From Alkalibacillus silvisoli (GTDB taxonomy: Bacteria > Bacillota > Bacilli > Bacillales > Alkalibacillaceae): DNA of 64,000 nucleotides. The notes under the pieces were generated by a model. The model was not told where the DNA came from and ran no database searches. It was given only the letters and a program-made list of their open reading frames with translations. The stretch's first letter is position 1. Each line of letters opens with the position of its first letter. Shown here one piece after another: positions 1-6,817 of this stretch. The stretch is from contig NZ_BAAACZ010000028.1 in assembly GCF_039521975.1 (NCBI RefSeq), positions 14,689-78,688 on the forward strand, in the 5' to 3' direction. The translations under genes were made by a program, and so were the position numbers.

Positions 1-531
1 TCAGTAGCAGCTTATGACTATTCTTCTTTAGATGATCTGTTTCAAATTGCAGAAGCCAGGCAGGAAGCACCTTTCTTTATTTTATTAGATGAGTTAGAAG
101 ACCCTCAAAACTTAGGTTCAATTATGCGGACAGCAGATGCTGTTGGCGCACATGGTATTATTATTCCGAAACGTCGATCAGTACAATTAACTCAAACCGT
201 GGCAAAGGCTTCTACAGGGGCGATCGAATATATTCCGGTTGTTAGAATTACTAATATGAACCAGACGATTGAGGAGTTAAAAGAACGGGGAGTTTGGGTT
301 GTTGGAACAGATGCTAAAGGTGAACAAGACTACAGACGCTCAGCTTATGACATGCCACTTGCTTTAGTGATTGGTAGCGAAGGGCGAGGGATTAGTCGTC
401 TTGTTGCTAAAAACTGTGACTGGCTTGTTCATATGCCGATGAAAGGTGAAGTGACTTCTCTTAATGCTTCTGTTTCTGCTGGTATCCTGATGTATGAAAT
501 TTATCGTAAACGCTACCCAATTGAGGGATAA
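1..531 (+). CDS. rlmB: 23S rRNA (guanosine-2'-O)-methyltransferase RlmB, 5' truncated by window edge
   Basis: SPOUT-class methyltransferase that 2'-O-methylates a conserved guanosine (G2251 in E. coli numbering) in the peptidyl-transferase region of 23S rRNA, using S-adenosylmethionine. The frame is open from base 1, so the N-terminal part lies outside the window; 176 residues are visible. All three family motifs are present in order: NLGSIMRTADA near the visible start, IGSEGRGISRLV in the middle and SLNASVSAGILMYE near the end, which form the knotted cofactor site. It is followed after 5 bases by rae1, as in B. subtilis, so the two are probably co-transcribed. Confidence 0.95.
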   Translation, partial: SVAAYDYSSLDDLFQIAEARQEAPFFILLDELEDPQNLGSIMRTADAVGAHGIIIPKRRSVQLTQTVAKASTGAIEYIPVVRITNMNQTIEELKERGVWVVGTDAKGEQDYRRSAYDMPLALVIGSEGRGISRLVAKNCDWLVHMPMKGEVTSLNASVSAGILMYEIYRKRYPIEG

Positions 532-536
532 TTATC

Positions 537-1046
537 ATGATTGTATTGGTCGTTGATGGTTACAATATGATTGGGGATTGGCCGGAGTTACAGAGGCTGA
601 GTGAAAAGGACTTCGAAGCGGCAAGAAACCGTCTTGTAGAAATGCTTGCAGAATACCAGGCATATGTCGGACATCGCGTGATCGTTGTATTTGATGCTTA
701 CACTGTAAGGGATGTAGAGCGTAATTATAATCATTTAAAAGTTGAAGTCATATTTACCAAAGAAAAAGAAACAGCAGATGAAAAAATTGAAAAGCTTGTC
801 AAACAAATCATGAATGTCAAAACAAAAGTTTACGTTGCAACATCAGATTATGCAGAACAATGGACAATCTTCTCAAGAGGTGCTCTTAGAAAATCAGCGC
901 GAGAGTTGTTAATTGAAATACAAGCCATTGACATTGACATCCAAAAAGACCTTAAAAAGCAAGTAGAATTACAACCGAAAGCTAAAATACCACTGAGTGA
1001 AGATGTGTTGAAAACCTTCGAAAAATGGCGAAGAGGGGATAAATAA
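537..1046 (+). CDS. rae1: Ribosome-associated endoribonuclease Rae1 (YacP), NYN/PIN-like domain
   Basis: 169 residues, the normal length for YacP/Rae1, which in B. subtilis enters the ribosomal A site and cleaves certain mRNAs during translation. The N-terminus has the NYN-domain signature VDGYNMIGDWPEL with the acidic residue expected at the metal site. FTKEKETADEKIEKLV and the VYVATSDYAEQ segment supply the other conserved acidic positions. The ATG overlaps the rlmB end region with only 5 bases between genes. The assignment rests on these motifs and the rlmB-rae1-sigH order. Confidence 0.9.
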   Translation: MIVLVVDGYNMIGDWPELQRLSEKDFEAARNRLVEMLAEYQAYVGHRVIVVFDAYTVRDVERNYNHLKVEVIFTKEKETADEKIEKLVKQIMNVKTKVYVATSDYAEQWTIFSRGALRKSARELLIEIQAIDIDIQKDLKKQVELQPKAKIPLSEDVLKTFEKWRRGDK

Positions 1047-1056
1047 CGAGATTCAG

Positions 1057-1086
1057 TTGACTGAAAATTCGCAACTCCTGTATAAT
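1057..1086 (+). promoter_or_regulatory. Predicted sigma-A promoter for sigH
   Basis: TTGACT at 1057-1062 and a perfect TATAAT at 1081-1086, separated by 18 bases, lie in the 157-base gap after rae1. In B. subtilis sigH is also transcribed from a vegetative promoter here. Confidence 0.7.
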
Positions 1087-1203
1087 AACCTTATAATTAC
1101 GCTATTAATGATATAAAACCTCATACATTAAGAGAGTAGAGGCAAACAGTAATAGACTAACAGATGTTTTTAGTAGGTCTGGTTCAATACGGGAGGAATC
1201 TGT

Positions 1204-1854
1204 GTGAGCATCAAACAAGAAGTGAAGAACCATCCTAATTATTCACAACTTGAGGATGAAGAAGTGGTGGATTTTGTCCAAAATGGTGAAGTACAAGCTT
1301 TAGAACACTTAATCAATAAGTATCGAAGCTTTGTAAGAGCAAAGGCGAGAACGTATTTTTTGATTGGCGCGGACCGTGAAGATATTGTACAAGAAGGGAT
1401 GATTGGGCTTTATAAAGCAATTCGTGACTTCCAGAATGATAAACAGTCATCTTTTAAAATGTTTGCTGAGCTGTGTGTGACACGACAAATTATTACAGCA
1501 ATAAAAACAGCCACAAGACAGAAGCACATCCCATTAAATTCATACGTCTCATTGGACAAGCCTGTTTATGAAGAAGATTCTGATCGTACATTAATCGATA
1601 TTATTGCAGAAGATGAGATGTCTGACCCTGAGCAGCTCTTGATTAATCGGGAAAAGTACGGTGATATGGAAATCAAGATGAGAGAGTTGTTAAGTGATTT
1701 AGAACGAGAAGTATTACATTTATATTTAGATGGGCGTACATATCAAGAGATTTCTGTACTCCTTGATCGTCATGTTAAATCGATTGATAATGCATTACAA
1801 CGTGTGAAACGAAAGTTAGAACGTTATTTATCCATTAGTGAAATATCGTTATGA
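1204..1854 (+). CDS. sigH: RNA polymerase sigma factor SigH (sigma-30)
   Basis: 216 residues, matching the Bacillus sigma-H length of about 218. Region 2, with DREDIVQEGMIGLYKAI, binds core polymerase and the -10 element. Region 4 at the C-terminus, with LSDLEREVLHLYLDGRTYQEI followed by a helix-turn-helix, binds the -35 element. In Bacillus this factor drives early post-exponential and sporulation-entry genes, so its presence suggests but does not prove a spore former. The start is GTG at 1204, 6 bases after GGGAGGA. It has its own promoter and is followed by a separate promoter for rpmG-secE. Confidence 0.95.
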   Translation: MSIKQEVKNHPNYSQLEDEEVVDFVQNGEVQALEHLINKYRSFVRAKARTYFLIGADREDIVQEGMIGLYKAIRDFQNDKQSSFKMFAELCVTRQIITAIKTATRQKHIPLNSYVSLDKPVYEEDSDRTLIDIIAEDEMSDPEQLLINREKYGDMEIKMRELLSDLEREVLHLYLDGRTYQEISVLLDRHVKSIDNALQRVKRKLERYLSISEISL

Positions 1855-1870
1855 GGCACCTTGAGTTAAT

Positions 1871-1899
1871 TTGACATAATCATACTACCATGATAGATT
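1871..1899 (+). promoter_or_regulatory. Predicted sigma-A promoter for rpmG-secE
   Basis: TTGACA at 1871-1876, a 17-base spacer and TAGATT at 1894-1899, preceded by TG one base upstream in extended -10 style. It lies in the 86-base gap between sigH and rpmG. Confidence 0.6.
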
Positions 1900-1940
1900 A
1901 TTAAAAGTGATAAAATAGGTGATAAAAAGAGGTATGATTT

Positions 1941-2087
1941 ATGCGAAAAAAGGTCGCATTAGCGTGTACACAATGTAATCAACGCAACTATACAACAGAG
2001 AAACCAGCTCAAACCTCTGAACGAATAGAAATAAAAAAGTATTGTAAAAGGTGTTCCAAGCATACGCTCCACCGTGAAACGAAGTAG
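1941..2087 (+). CDS. rpmG: 50S ribosomal protein L33 (zinc-binding form)
   Basis: 48 residues. It carries the two zinc-ligand pairs CTQC and CKRC that define the cysteine-containing L33 form, which in Bacillus is replaced by a cysteine-free paralog when zinc is scarce. The order sigH-rpmG-secE-nusG is the same as around B. subtilis rpmGB. Start ATG at 1941 follows AGAGG. The stop is 30 bases before secE, suggesting one transcript. Confidence 0.93.
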   Translation: MRKKVALACTQCNQRNYTTEKPAQTSERIEIKKYCKRCSKHTLHRETK

Positions 2088-2116
2088 TGTCGGTATTGAT
2101 GTTAGGGGGGAAAAAC

Positions 2117-2284
2117 GTGTTTAGCTTCTTAAAAGATGTCAGCCGTGAAATGCGCAAGGTTAGTTGGCCGAAAAGTAATGAGTTAACTCGATATACGATT
2201 ATCGTTATTTTAACGGTCGTATTTGTTTCAATCTACTTTACAGTCTTAGACTTAGGAATTACACAAATCTTGGAACGTATATAA
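2117..2284 (+). CDS. secE: Preprotein translocase subunit SecE
   Basis: 55 residues, the short single-span form typical of Gram-positive bacteria. The cytoplasmic amphipathic part contains FLKDVSREMRKVSWPKSNEL with the family hallmark KVSWP, followed by one membrane segment (about residues 25-45). SecE clamps the two halves of SecY (encoded at 28521). I chose GTG at 2117, placed after a GGGGGG purine tract; the frame is open further upstream, but that extension lacks family similarity. A terminator follows. Confidence 0.93.
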   Translation: MFSFLKDVSREMRKVSWPKSNELTRYTIIVILTVVFVSIYFTVLDLGITQILERI

Positions 2285-2330
2285 GAGTATGACGATTGAA
2301 AAATGCGAGATTGTGATATAATGTTAAAAG

Positions 2331-2355
2331 AAAAACCCGCTTGGTCGGGTTTTTT
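2331..2355 (+). terminator. Intrinsic terminator after secE
   Basis: AACCCGCTTGGTCGGGTT hairpin with a short GC stem followed by six T. It separates secE from nusG, which are usually joined more tightly, so nusG probably has its own start in the remaining 190 bases. Confidence 0.85.
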
Positions 2356-2545
2356 ATATTTGTTCTAAAACAGTTATATATACAGAAGGTGCTGTTAGAG
2401 TTGAGTGTTGTTTTGAAGGTGGATCAATTAAAATGTCATTGATCTCTTCAAATAACGAGGTGCAAAGTCAGCTATAAGCTTTAACATAGCCGTCTTAAAA
2501 ATATATGGACAGTAAATAGGAGGGAAGGCGTAAAGCCAGGTTGAT

Positions 2546-3079
2546 ATGGAAAAGAATTGGTATGTGGTGCACACTTATTCAGGCTATGAGAACAAAGTAA
2601 AGTTAAACTTAGAGAAGCGAATTGAATCAATGGGAATGGAAGACAAAATCTTTCGTGTAATCGTCCCAGAAGAAGAAGAGACAGAAGTGAAGAACGGTAA
2701 AAAGAAAACAGCTATGAAGAAAGTTTTCCCTGGTTATGTTTTGACTGAAATGGCGATGACAGATGACTCTTGGTTTGTTGTTCGTAACACACCTGGTGTA
2801 ACAGGTTTCGTTGGTTCAACAGGTTCAGGTTCAAAGCCAACACCATTGTTACCAGAAGAAGCGAGTCAAATCTTAAAGCGTATGGGCGTTCAAGAAGCAG
2901 CTCAAGAGATTGATTTTGAAGTCAAGGAAACTGTCCGTGTTACAGATGGTCCGTTTGGTAACTTTACTGGAACAATTGAAAACATCGACATGGATAAACA
3001 AAAAATTAAAGTTCATGTTAATATGTTTGGCCGTGAGACACCAGTTGAGCTTGATTTTACTCAAATAGAAAAATTATAG
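2546..3079 (+). CDS. nusG: Transcription elongation/termination factor NusG
   Basis: 177 residues, the same length as B. subtilis NusG and nearly identical over the first 25 residues (MEKNWYVVHTYSGYENKVK). The NGN domain (about 1-110) contacts the polymerase clamp and, in Bacillus, promotes sequence-specific pausing. The KOW domain (about 125-175, with DGPFGNFTGTIENID) links to partners. The start is unusual: the only good Shine-Dalgarno, AGGAGGG, ends about 22 bases upstream of ATG 2546, and an in-frame stop lies between, so initiation must rely on the weak CCAGG or on mRNA folding. Confidence 0.97.
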   Translation: MEKNWYVVHTYSGYENKVKLNLEKRIESMGMEDKIFRVIVPEEEETEVKNGKKKTAMKKVFPGYVLTEMAMTDDSWFVVRNTPGVTGFVGSTGSGSKPTPLLPEEASQILKRMGVQEAAQEIDFEVKETVRVTDGPFGNFTGTIENIDMDKQKIKVHVNMFGRETPVELDFTQIEKL

Positions 3080-3087
3080 TCAACCAC

Positions 3088-3116
3088 TTGCATATTTTGA
3101 GGAAAGATGCTAGAAT
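3088..3116 (+). promoter_or_regulatory. Predicted promoter for rplK
   Basis: TTGCAT at 3088-3093 and TAGAAT at 3111-3116 with a 17-base spacer, located directly after nusG and upstream of the L1-site-like leader of rplK. Confidence 0.6.
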
Positions 3117-3159
3117 TTTTATGTTTCGTATGGCTTGAAAAAAGCTATTGTAAAAATGA

Positions 3160-3195
3160 GTGGGAGGGGCATCTCATATGACCCCAGTTACCACA
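3160..3195 (+). promoter_or_regulatory. L1-type mRNA binding site in the rplK leader
   Basis: The RNA can pair GUGG with CCAC and GGGG with CCCC, leaving an internal loop with GA on one side and AGUUA on the other. This copies the GUGGGAGG...UACCAC layout of the L1-binding helix of 23S rRNA. In E. coli L1 represses the L11 operon by binding such a mimic. The site ends about 15 bases before the rplK Shine-Dalgarno. A second copy precedes rplA. Confidence 0.7.
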
Positions 3196-3221
3196 TCACG
3201 GACTTTAAGGAGGTGTGTCTC

Positions 3222-3647
3222 GTGGCTAAAAAAGTAGTAGACGTTGTAAAACTGCAAATTCCTGCAGGTAAAGCTAACCCAGCTCCGCCAGTAGGTCCTG
3301 CACTAGGTCAAGCTGGTGTTAACATCATGGGATTTTGTAAGGAATTTAACGCACAAACACAGGATGAAGCTGGTATGATTATCCCGGTTGAAATTTCGGT
3401 TTATGAAGACCGTTCATTTACATTCGTAACCAAAACGCCACCGGCTGCAGTTCTTCTAAAGAAAGCGGCTGGTATTGAATCAGGTTCAGGTGAGCCAAAC
3501 CGTAATAAGGTGGCTACTGTTAAGCGTGATCAAGTACGTGAAATCGCTGAAACAAAAATGCCTGACTTAAACGCTGCTGACGTTGATGCGGCTGTGCGCA
3601 TGGTTGAAGGTACTGCACGCAGCATGGGTATTAATGTTGAAGACTAA
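3222..3647 (+). CDS. rplK: 50S ribosomal protein L11
   Basis: 141 residues, standard length. The start is GTG at 3222, beginning AKKVVDVVKLQIPAGKANP, placed 5-8 bases after AAGGAGGTG; upstream in-frame codons belong to the leader. L11 forms the GTPase-associated centre with 23S rRNA and the L10-L7/L12 stalk encoded just downstream. The N-terminal domain keeps the proline-rich segment PAPPVGPALGQ, where thiopeptide resistance changes occur, without obvious alteration. Confidence 0.97.
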   Translation: MAKKVVDVVKLQIPAGKANPAPPVGPALGQAGVNIMGFCKEFNAQTQDEAGMIIPVEISVYEDRSFTFVTKTPPAAVLLKKAAGIESGSGEPNRNKVATVKRDQVREIAETKMPDLNAADVDAAVRMVEGTARSMGINVED

Positions 3648-3676
3648 TACCACCGTCAGTTATTAGTTGTGAAAGT

Positions 3677-3706
3677 AGGTTGCGAAAGATTTTTCGCAAC
3701 CTTTAT
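3677..3706 (+). terminator. Hairpin after rplK, probable weak terminator
   Basis: AGGTTGCGAAA and TTTCGCAACCT form an 11-bp stem with a 4-base loop, followed by the mixed tract TTATTA. The T-run is poor, so it may act as a partial terminator or a processing site between rplK and rplA. Confidence 0.55.
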
Positions 3707-3798
3707 TACGCGTAAAACATGTTCAGAGGTTTGTGTAAAAGCCAATACACAACCTGCTGTCTTCGCCTAAAGGCTCGTTCTGAAACGAGTTGACTTTA

Positions 3799-3824
3799 GT
3801 GGGAGGTTCAACCGTTAAAACCAC
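3799..3824 (+). promoter_or_regulatory. L1-type mRNA binding site in the rplA leader
   Basis: GUGG pairs with CCAC and GGUU with AACC, with GA opposite GUUAAAA, the same arrangement as the site before rplK and as the L1 site of 23S rRNA. It sits 19 bases before the rplA ATG, next to the Shine-Dalgarno GAGGAGG, so bound L1 should block its own translation. Confidence 0.72.
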
Positions 3825-3842
3825 ATTGAGGAGGAAATTAAA

Positions 3843-4541
3843 ATGGCTAAGAGAGGTAAAAAGTATCAAGAGGCTTTAAAGCTTGTTGATCGTACGCAAG
3901 CTTATGAAGTTAACGAAGCAATTGAGTTAGTGAAGAAAACGACAGCTGCTAATTTTGATGAAACTGTTGAAGCGGCTTTTCGCCTAGGTGTAGACCCTAA
4001 GAAAGCGGATCAACAAATTCGTGGAGCGATGGTTTTACCACATGGTACAGGTAAAACTCAGCGCGTTCTAGTAATCGCTAAAGGTGATAAAGCAAAAGAA
4101 GCAGAAGCTGCAGGTGCAGATTACGTTGGTGATCAAGAATACATTGATCAAATCAACAAAGGTTGGTTCGAGTTCGACGTAGTTGTAGCAACACCTGATA
4201 TGATGGCTGAAGTTGGTAAGTTAGGCCGTGTTTTAGGACCTAAAGGCTTAATGCCAAACCCTAAAACAGGTACAGTAACTTTTGAAATCGAAAAAGCTGT
4301 TCAAGAAATCAAAGCAGGTAAAGTTGAATACCGTGTAGATAAAGCGGGTAACATTCATGTACCAATTGGAAAAGTTTCATTCGATAATCAAAAGCTAGTT
4401 GAAAACTTCGAAGCAATTACAGAAACGTTAGTAAAAGCTAAGCCGCAAACTTCTAAAGGCACTTATATGCGTAATGCTTCCGTTTCATCGACTATGGGTC
4501 CTGGTATTCGTGTTGATGTTACAAGCTACGTGAAAAAGTAA
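3843..4541 (+). CDS. rplA: 50S ribosomal protein L1
   Basis: 232 residues, the usual length. L1 forms the mobile stalk that escorts deacylated tRNA from the E site and is the likely repressor acting on the two leader sites noted here. The conserved GRVLGPKGLMPNPKTGTV segment in the second domain is intact. It is separated from rplK by 195 bases of structured leader. Its stop codon is immediately followed by the rplJ promoter. Confidence 0.98.
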   Translation: MAKRGKKYQEALKLVDRTQAYEVNEAIELVKKTTAANFDETVEAAFRLGVDPKKADQQIRGAMVLPHGTGKTQRVLVIAKGDKAKEAEAAGADYVGDQEYIDQINKGWFEFDVVVATPDMMAEVGKLGRVLGPKGLMPNPKTGTVTFEIEKAVQEIKAGKVEYRVDKAGNIHVPIGKVSFDNQKLVENFEAITETLVKAKPQTSKGTYMRNASVSSTMGPGIRVDVTSYVKK

Positions 4542-4571
4542 TTGACTTTAGAGTGGTAATTGTTATATAAT
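4542..4571 (+). promoter_or_regulatory. Predicted sigma-A promoter for rplJ-rplL
   Basis: TTGACT at 4542-4547 starts on the base after the rplA stop codon; TATAAT at 4566-4571 follows an 18-base spacer. Confidence 0.75.
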
Positions 4572-4589
4572 TGATTCCGTTGTGAAAAT

Positions 4590-4734
4590 TGAATGTTAAT
4601 TATACCGTAGACAGCAGGAGCGATTATTCGCTTAAATTTTCCTGCCGAGGTGTGTGAACGTATATTTTGTACAAGTATATTATTGTACAACATTGTCTAT
4701 TCATGCCTCCATGTCTACATGGAGGCATTTTTTA
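4590..4734 (+). promoter_or_regulatory. L10 leader with attenuator
   Basis: Untranslated leader of rplJ. CAGCAGGA around 4613 can pair with TCCTGCCG around 4640, the base-paired core of the Firmicute L10 leader, where the L10(L12)4 complex binds. Downstream, two TTGTACAA-type inverted segments could compete with the terminator at 4703-4734. Excess L10-L12 would favour termination before rplJ. Confidence 0.75.
4703..4734 (+). terminator. Attenuating terminator of the L10 leader
   Basis: ATGCCTCCATG and CATGGAGGCAT form an 11-bp stem with a short loop followed by six T, 54 bases before the rplJ start. Confidence 0.85.
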
Positions 4735-4787
4735 ATAGCGCGAAAACACCTTATCGGTATGATGATAAATAACTAGGGGGTGGAACG

Positions 4788-5294
4788 ATGAGCAAAGGTC
4801 AAGTACTAGAACACAAAAAGCAACAAGTTGAGATGATCGCTGAAGGTATCCAAAACAGTAAAACATCTGTCCTTGTTGATTACCGTGGTCTAAATGTTGA
4901 TCAAGTAAGCGAACTTCGTCAACAACTACGTGAAGCGGGTGTAGATTTCCGTGTTTACAAAAACACTATGACACGCCGAGCAGTAGAGCAAGCTGGTTTT
5001 GAGGAACTAAATGAAGTATTAGAAGGCCCAACAGCTATTGCTTTCTGTAAGGAAGATGCAGTAGCTCCAGCTAAAGTTCTAGGTCAATTCGCTAAAGAAA
5101 ACGAAGCTCTAGAATTTAAGGGTGGCGTAATCGAAGGTCAAATTGCAACTGTAGACCAGTTGAAAGAACTTTCAGAATTACCATCTCATGAAGGACTTGT
5201 ATCTATGCTACTTAGCGTATTACAAGCACCAGTACGAAACTTCGCATACGCGACACAAGCTATTGCGGAGCAGAAAGAAGAAGAAGGCGCTTAA
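4788..5294 (+). CDS. rplJ: 50S ribosomal protein L10
   Basis: 168 residues, close to the B. subtilis length of 166. It anchors L7/L12 dimers to the ribosomal stalk base. The N-terminal rRNA-binding domain includes TSVLVDYRGLNVDQVSELR, and the C-terminal helix (ending RNFAYATQAIAEQKEEEGA) is the L12 docking helix. Start ATG at 4788 follows AGGGGGTGG. The protein is expected to repress its own operon through the leader upstream. Confidence 0.97.
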   Translation: MSKGQVLEHKKQQVEMIAEGIQNSKTSVLVDYRGLNVDQVSELRQQLREAGVDFRVYKNTMTRRAVEQAGFEELNEVLEGPTAIAFCKEDAVAPAKVLGQFAKENEALEFKGGVIEGQIATVDQLKELSELPSHEGLVSMLLSVLQAPVRNFAYATQAIAEQKEEEGA

Positions 5295-5349
5295 TAGCGT
5301 TTTAGCCGGATAAATAACATTTATAAATTATTTAAGGAGGAACTTAATC

Positions 5350-5715
5350 ATGACTAAAGAGCAAATCATTGACGCGGTTAAGGAAATGTCAGTTTTAGAA
5401 TTAAATGAATTAGTAAAAGCAATTGAAGAGGAGTTTGGTGTATCAGCAGCGGCACCAGTTGCAGCAGCAGGTGCAGCAGCAGGTGGCGAAGCTGAGGAAG
5501 AGCAAACTGAATTCGACGTTGTATTAGAAGACGCTGGTGCTTCTAAGATCAAGGTTGTTAAAGCAGTTCGCGAAATCACTGGCTTAGGCTTAAAAGATGC
5601 TAAAGAGCTAGTTGACAACGCTCCTGGTACAATTAAAGAAGCAGTTGCAAAAGAAGAAGCAGAACAGATGAAAGAGCAGCTAGAAGAAACTGGCGCGAAA
5701 ATCGAATTAAAATAA
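5350..5715 (+). CDS. rplL: 50S ribosomal protein L7/L12
   Basis: 121 residues with the three classical parts: an N-terminal dimerisation and L10-binding helix pair, an alanine-glycine-rich flexible hinge (about 35-50) and the C-terminal factor-binding domain with KIKVVKAVREITGLGLKDAK. It recruits EF-G and EF-Tu, both encoded in this window. Start follows AAGGAGG by 9 bases. A terminator closes the unit. Confidence 0.98.
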   Translation: MTKEQIIDAVKEMSVLELNELVKAIEEEFGVSAAAPVAAAGAAAGGEAEEEQTEFDVVLEDAGASKIKVVKAVREITGLGLKDAKELVDNAPGTIKEAVAKEEAEQMKEQLEETGAKIELK

Positions 5716-5731
5716 ATTATTTATAAGTTAA

Positions 5732-5763
5732 ATAAGCTCGCTGAGAAAAATCAGCGAGCTTAT
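5732..5763 (+). terminator. Hairpin after rplL
   Basis: ATAAGCTCGCTGA and TCAGCGAGCTTAT make a 13-bp stem with a six-base loop, followed by GTTTA. The stem is strong but the T-tract is short, so partial readthrough into the methyltransferase gene is plausible. Confidence 0.7.
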
Positions 5764-5808
5764 GTTTATTGATGATGAAATTGAATGTTTTCAAGAAGGT
5801 GAAAAGTC

Positions 5809-6414
5809 ATGAGTGAACATTATTTTACGAACAATCCCCAAAGTGACAGTAAACCATTTCAATTCCAGACTACGATTAACTCTTACAACTTGTCTTTTGA
5901 AACAGATGATGGCGTTTTTTCTAAGAAGCAAATTGATTATGGAACGCGTGTGTTATTGGAGCAATTTATAGCTCCTGGTGTCGAAGGTGATCTGCTTGAT
6001 GTTGGCTGCGGGTACGGGCCTATCGGTATAACGTTAGGGAAATCATACCCTGAGCGTCAAGTTGATCTGATTGATATCAATGAACGCGCTGTTTCATTAG
6101 CGAATCAAAATCTGCAACTTAATCAAATTAGTAATGCACAAGCATTTGTTAGTGATGGCATAGATGGCTTTTCTGAGAAGAGTTATGCTGCTGTGGTAAC
6201 AAATCCTCCGTTTCGAGCAGGGAAGCAAGTTGTGGTTGAAATGATTCAAGATAGTTTTTTGAAGCTAAAGAATTATGGTGAGCTGTGGCTAGTTGCTCAA
6301 AAAAAGCAAGGTGCTCCTTCATTGAAAAATAAGATGGAAGAACAGTTTAATAATGTTGAGGTTATTAAACGTGATAAAGGATATTATGTATTGAAATCCA
6401 AAAGAATTGACTAG
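5809..6414 (+). CDS. RsmC-like class I SAM-dependent methyltransferase (YbxB family)
   Basis: 201 residues. The cofactor motif LLDVGCGYGPIGITLGK lies near residue 65, the acidic ribose contact DLIDINERA about 20 residues later, and TNPPFRAGK near residue 138 is the N-P-P-F motif of enzymes that methylate exocyclic amino groups of bases. The family resembles the catalytic half of E. coli RsmC (16S rRNA G1207). The same gene, ybxB, occupies the same place between rplL and rpoB in B. subtilis. The exact rRNA target is inferred, not shown. Confidence 0.88.
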   Translation: MSEHYFTNNPQSDSKPFQFQTTINSYNLSFETDDGVFSKKQIDYGTRVLLEQFIAPGVEGDLLDVGCGYGPIGITLGKSYPERQVDLIDINERAVSLANQNLQLNQISNAQAFVSDGIDGFSEKSYAAVVTNPPFRAGKQVVVEMIQDSFLKLKNYGELWLVAQKKQGAPSLKNKMEEQFNNVEVIKRDKGYYVLKSKRID

Positions 6415-6817
6415 CTATTTGCTGTGTGATAGTATTAAAAAATGCCAATAGATACGTTTCTTTGTCAAGTTATTTTTTTAGAAACTTTTAAACGTATATA
6501 TGAGTGTTTATAAACCAATAATGAAATCATTAGGGTGTTTATAGATATATAGTTTATCATTTTTTTGTTAAGTTGTATATCCTGAAGTTTAGTTATAGTT
6601 TGATATCACATTTGTTGTTAGGACAAATGTTATCTATATATGCTTGTGAAACTTGGTTGATCAGGCAAGTTCGGCATGCCTTTGTGCCGAATTGTTTTTA
6701 GTAGTAGAAAGAGCCAAGAGCTTTCCTGCTACATAAGGGTGACACTTAGGCTCCTGTCATTTAGTTGGAGCTAAGTTTTCTTTACTTTAAATATTGGTTG
6801 TTTGAGGGGTGAAGCAG
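6415..6817 (+). other. 403-base leader region upstream of rpoB
   Basis: No gene is visible. It holds several inverted repeats: ATACGTTT/AAACGTAT (6452 and 6490), ACATTTGT/ACAAATGT (6608 and 6623), a terminator-like hairpin at 6666-6699, a hairpin at 6701-6732 (GTAG...CTAC around GAAAG/CTTTC) and TTAG-CTCC/GGAG-CTAA near 6747-6776. I found no convincing consensus promoter. The density of structure suggests RNA-level control of rpoBC. Confidence 0.5.
6666..6699 (+). terminator. Terminator-like hairpin in the rpoB leader
   Basis: CAA-TTCGGCA pairs with TGCCGAATTG, ten pairs with one bulged G, followed by TTTTT. It lies about 120 bases before the rpoB start and could act as an attenuator or end transcripts coming from the rplL side. 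Confidence 0.65.

Noticed and set aside
2296..2322. Promoter TTGAAA/TATAAT just after secE
   Set aside because: Spacer is only 15 bases and a terminator begins about 10 bases downstream, so a useful transcript is unlikely.
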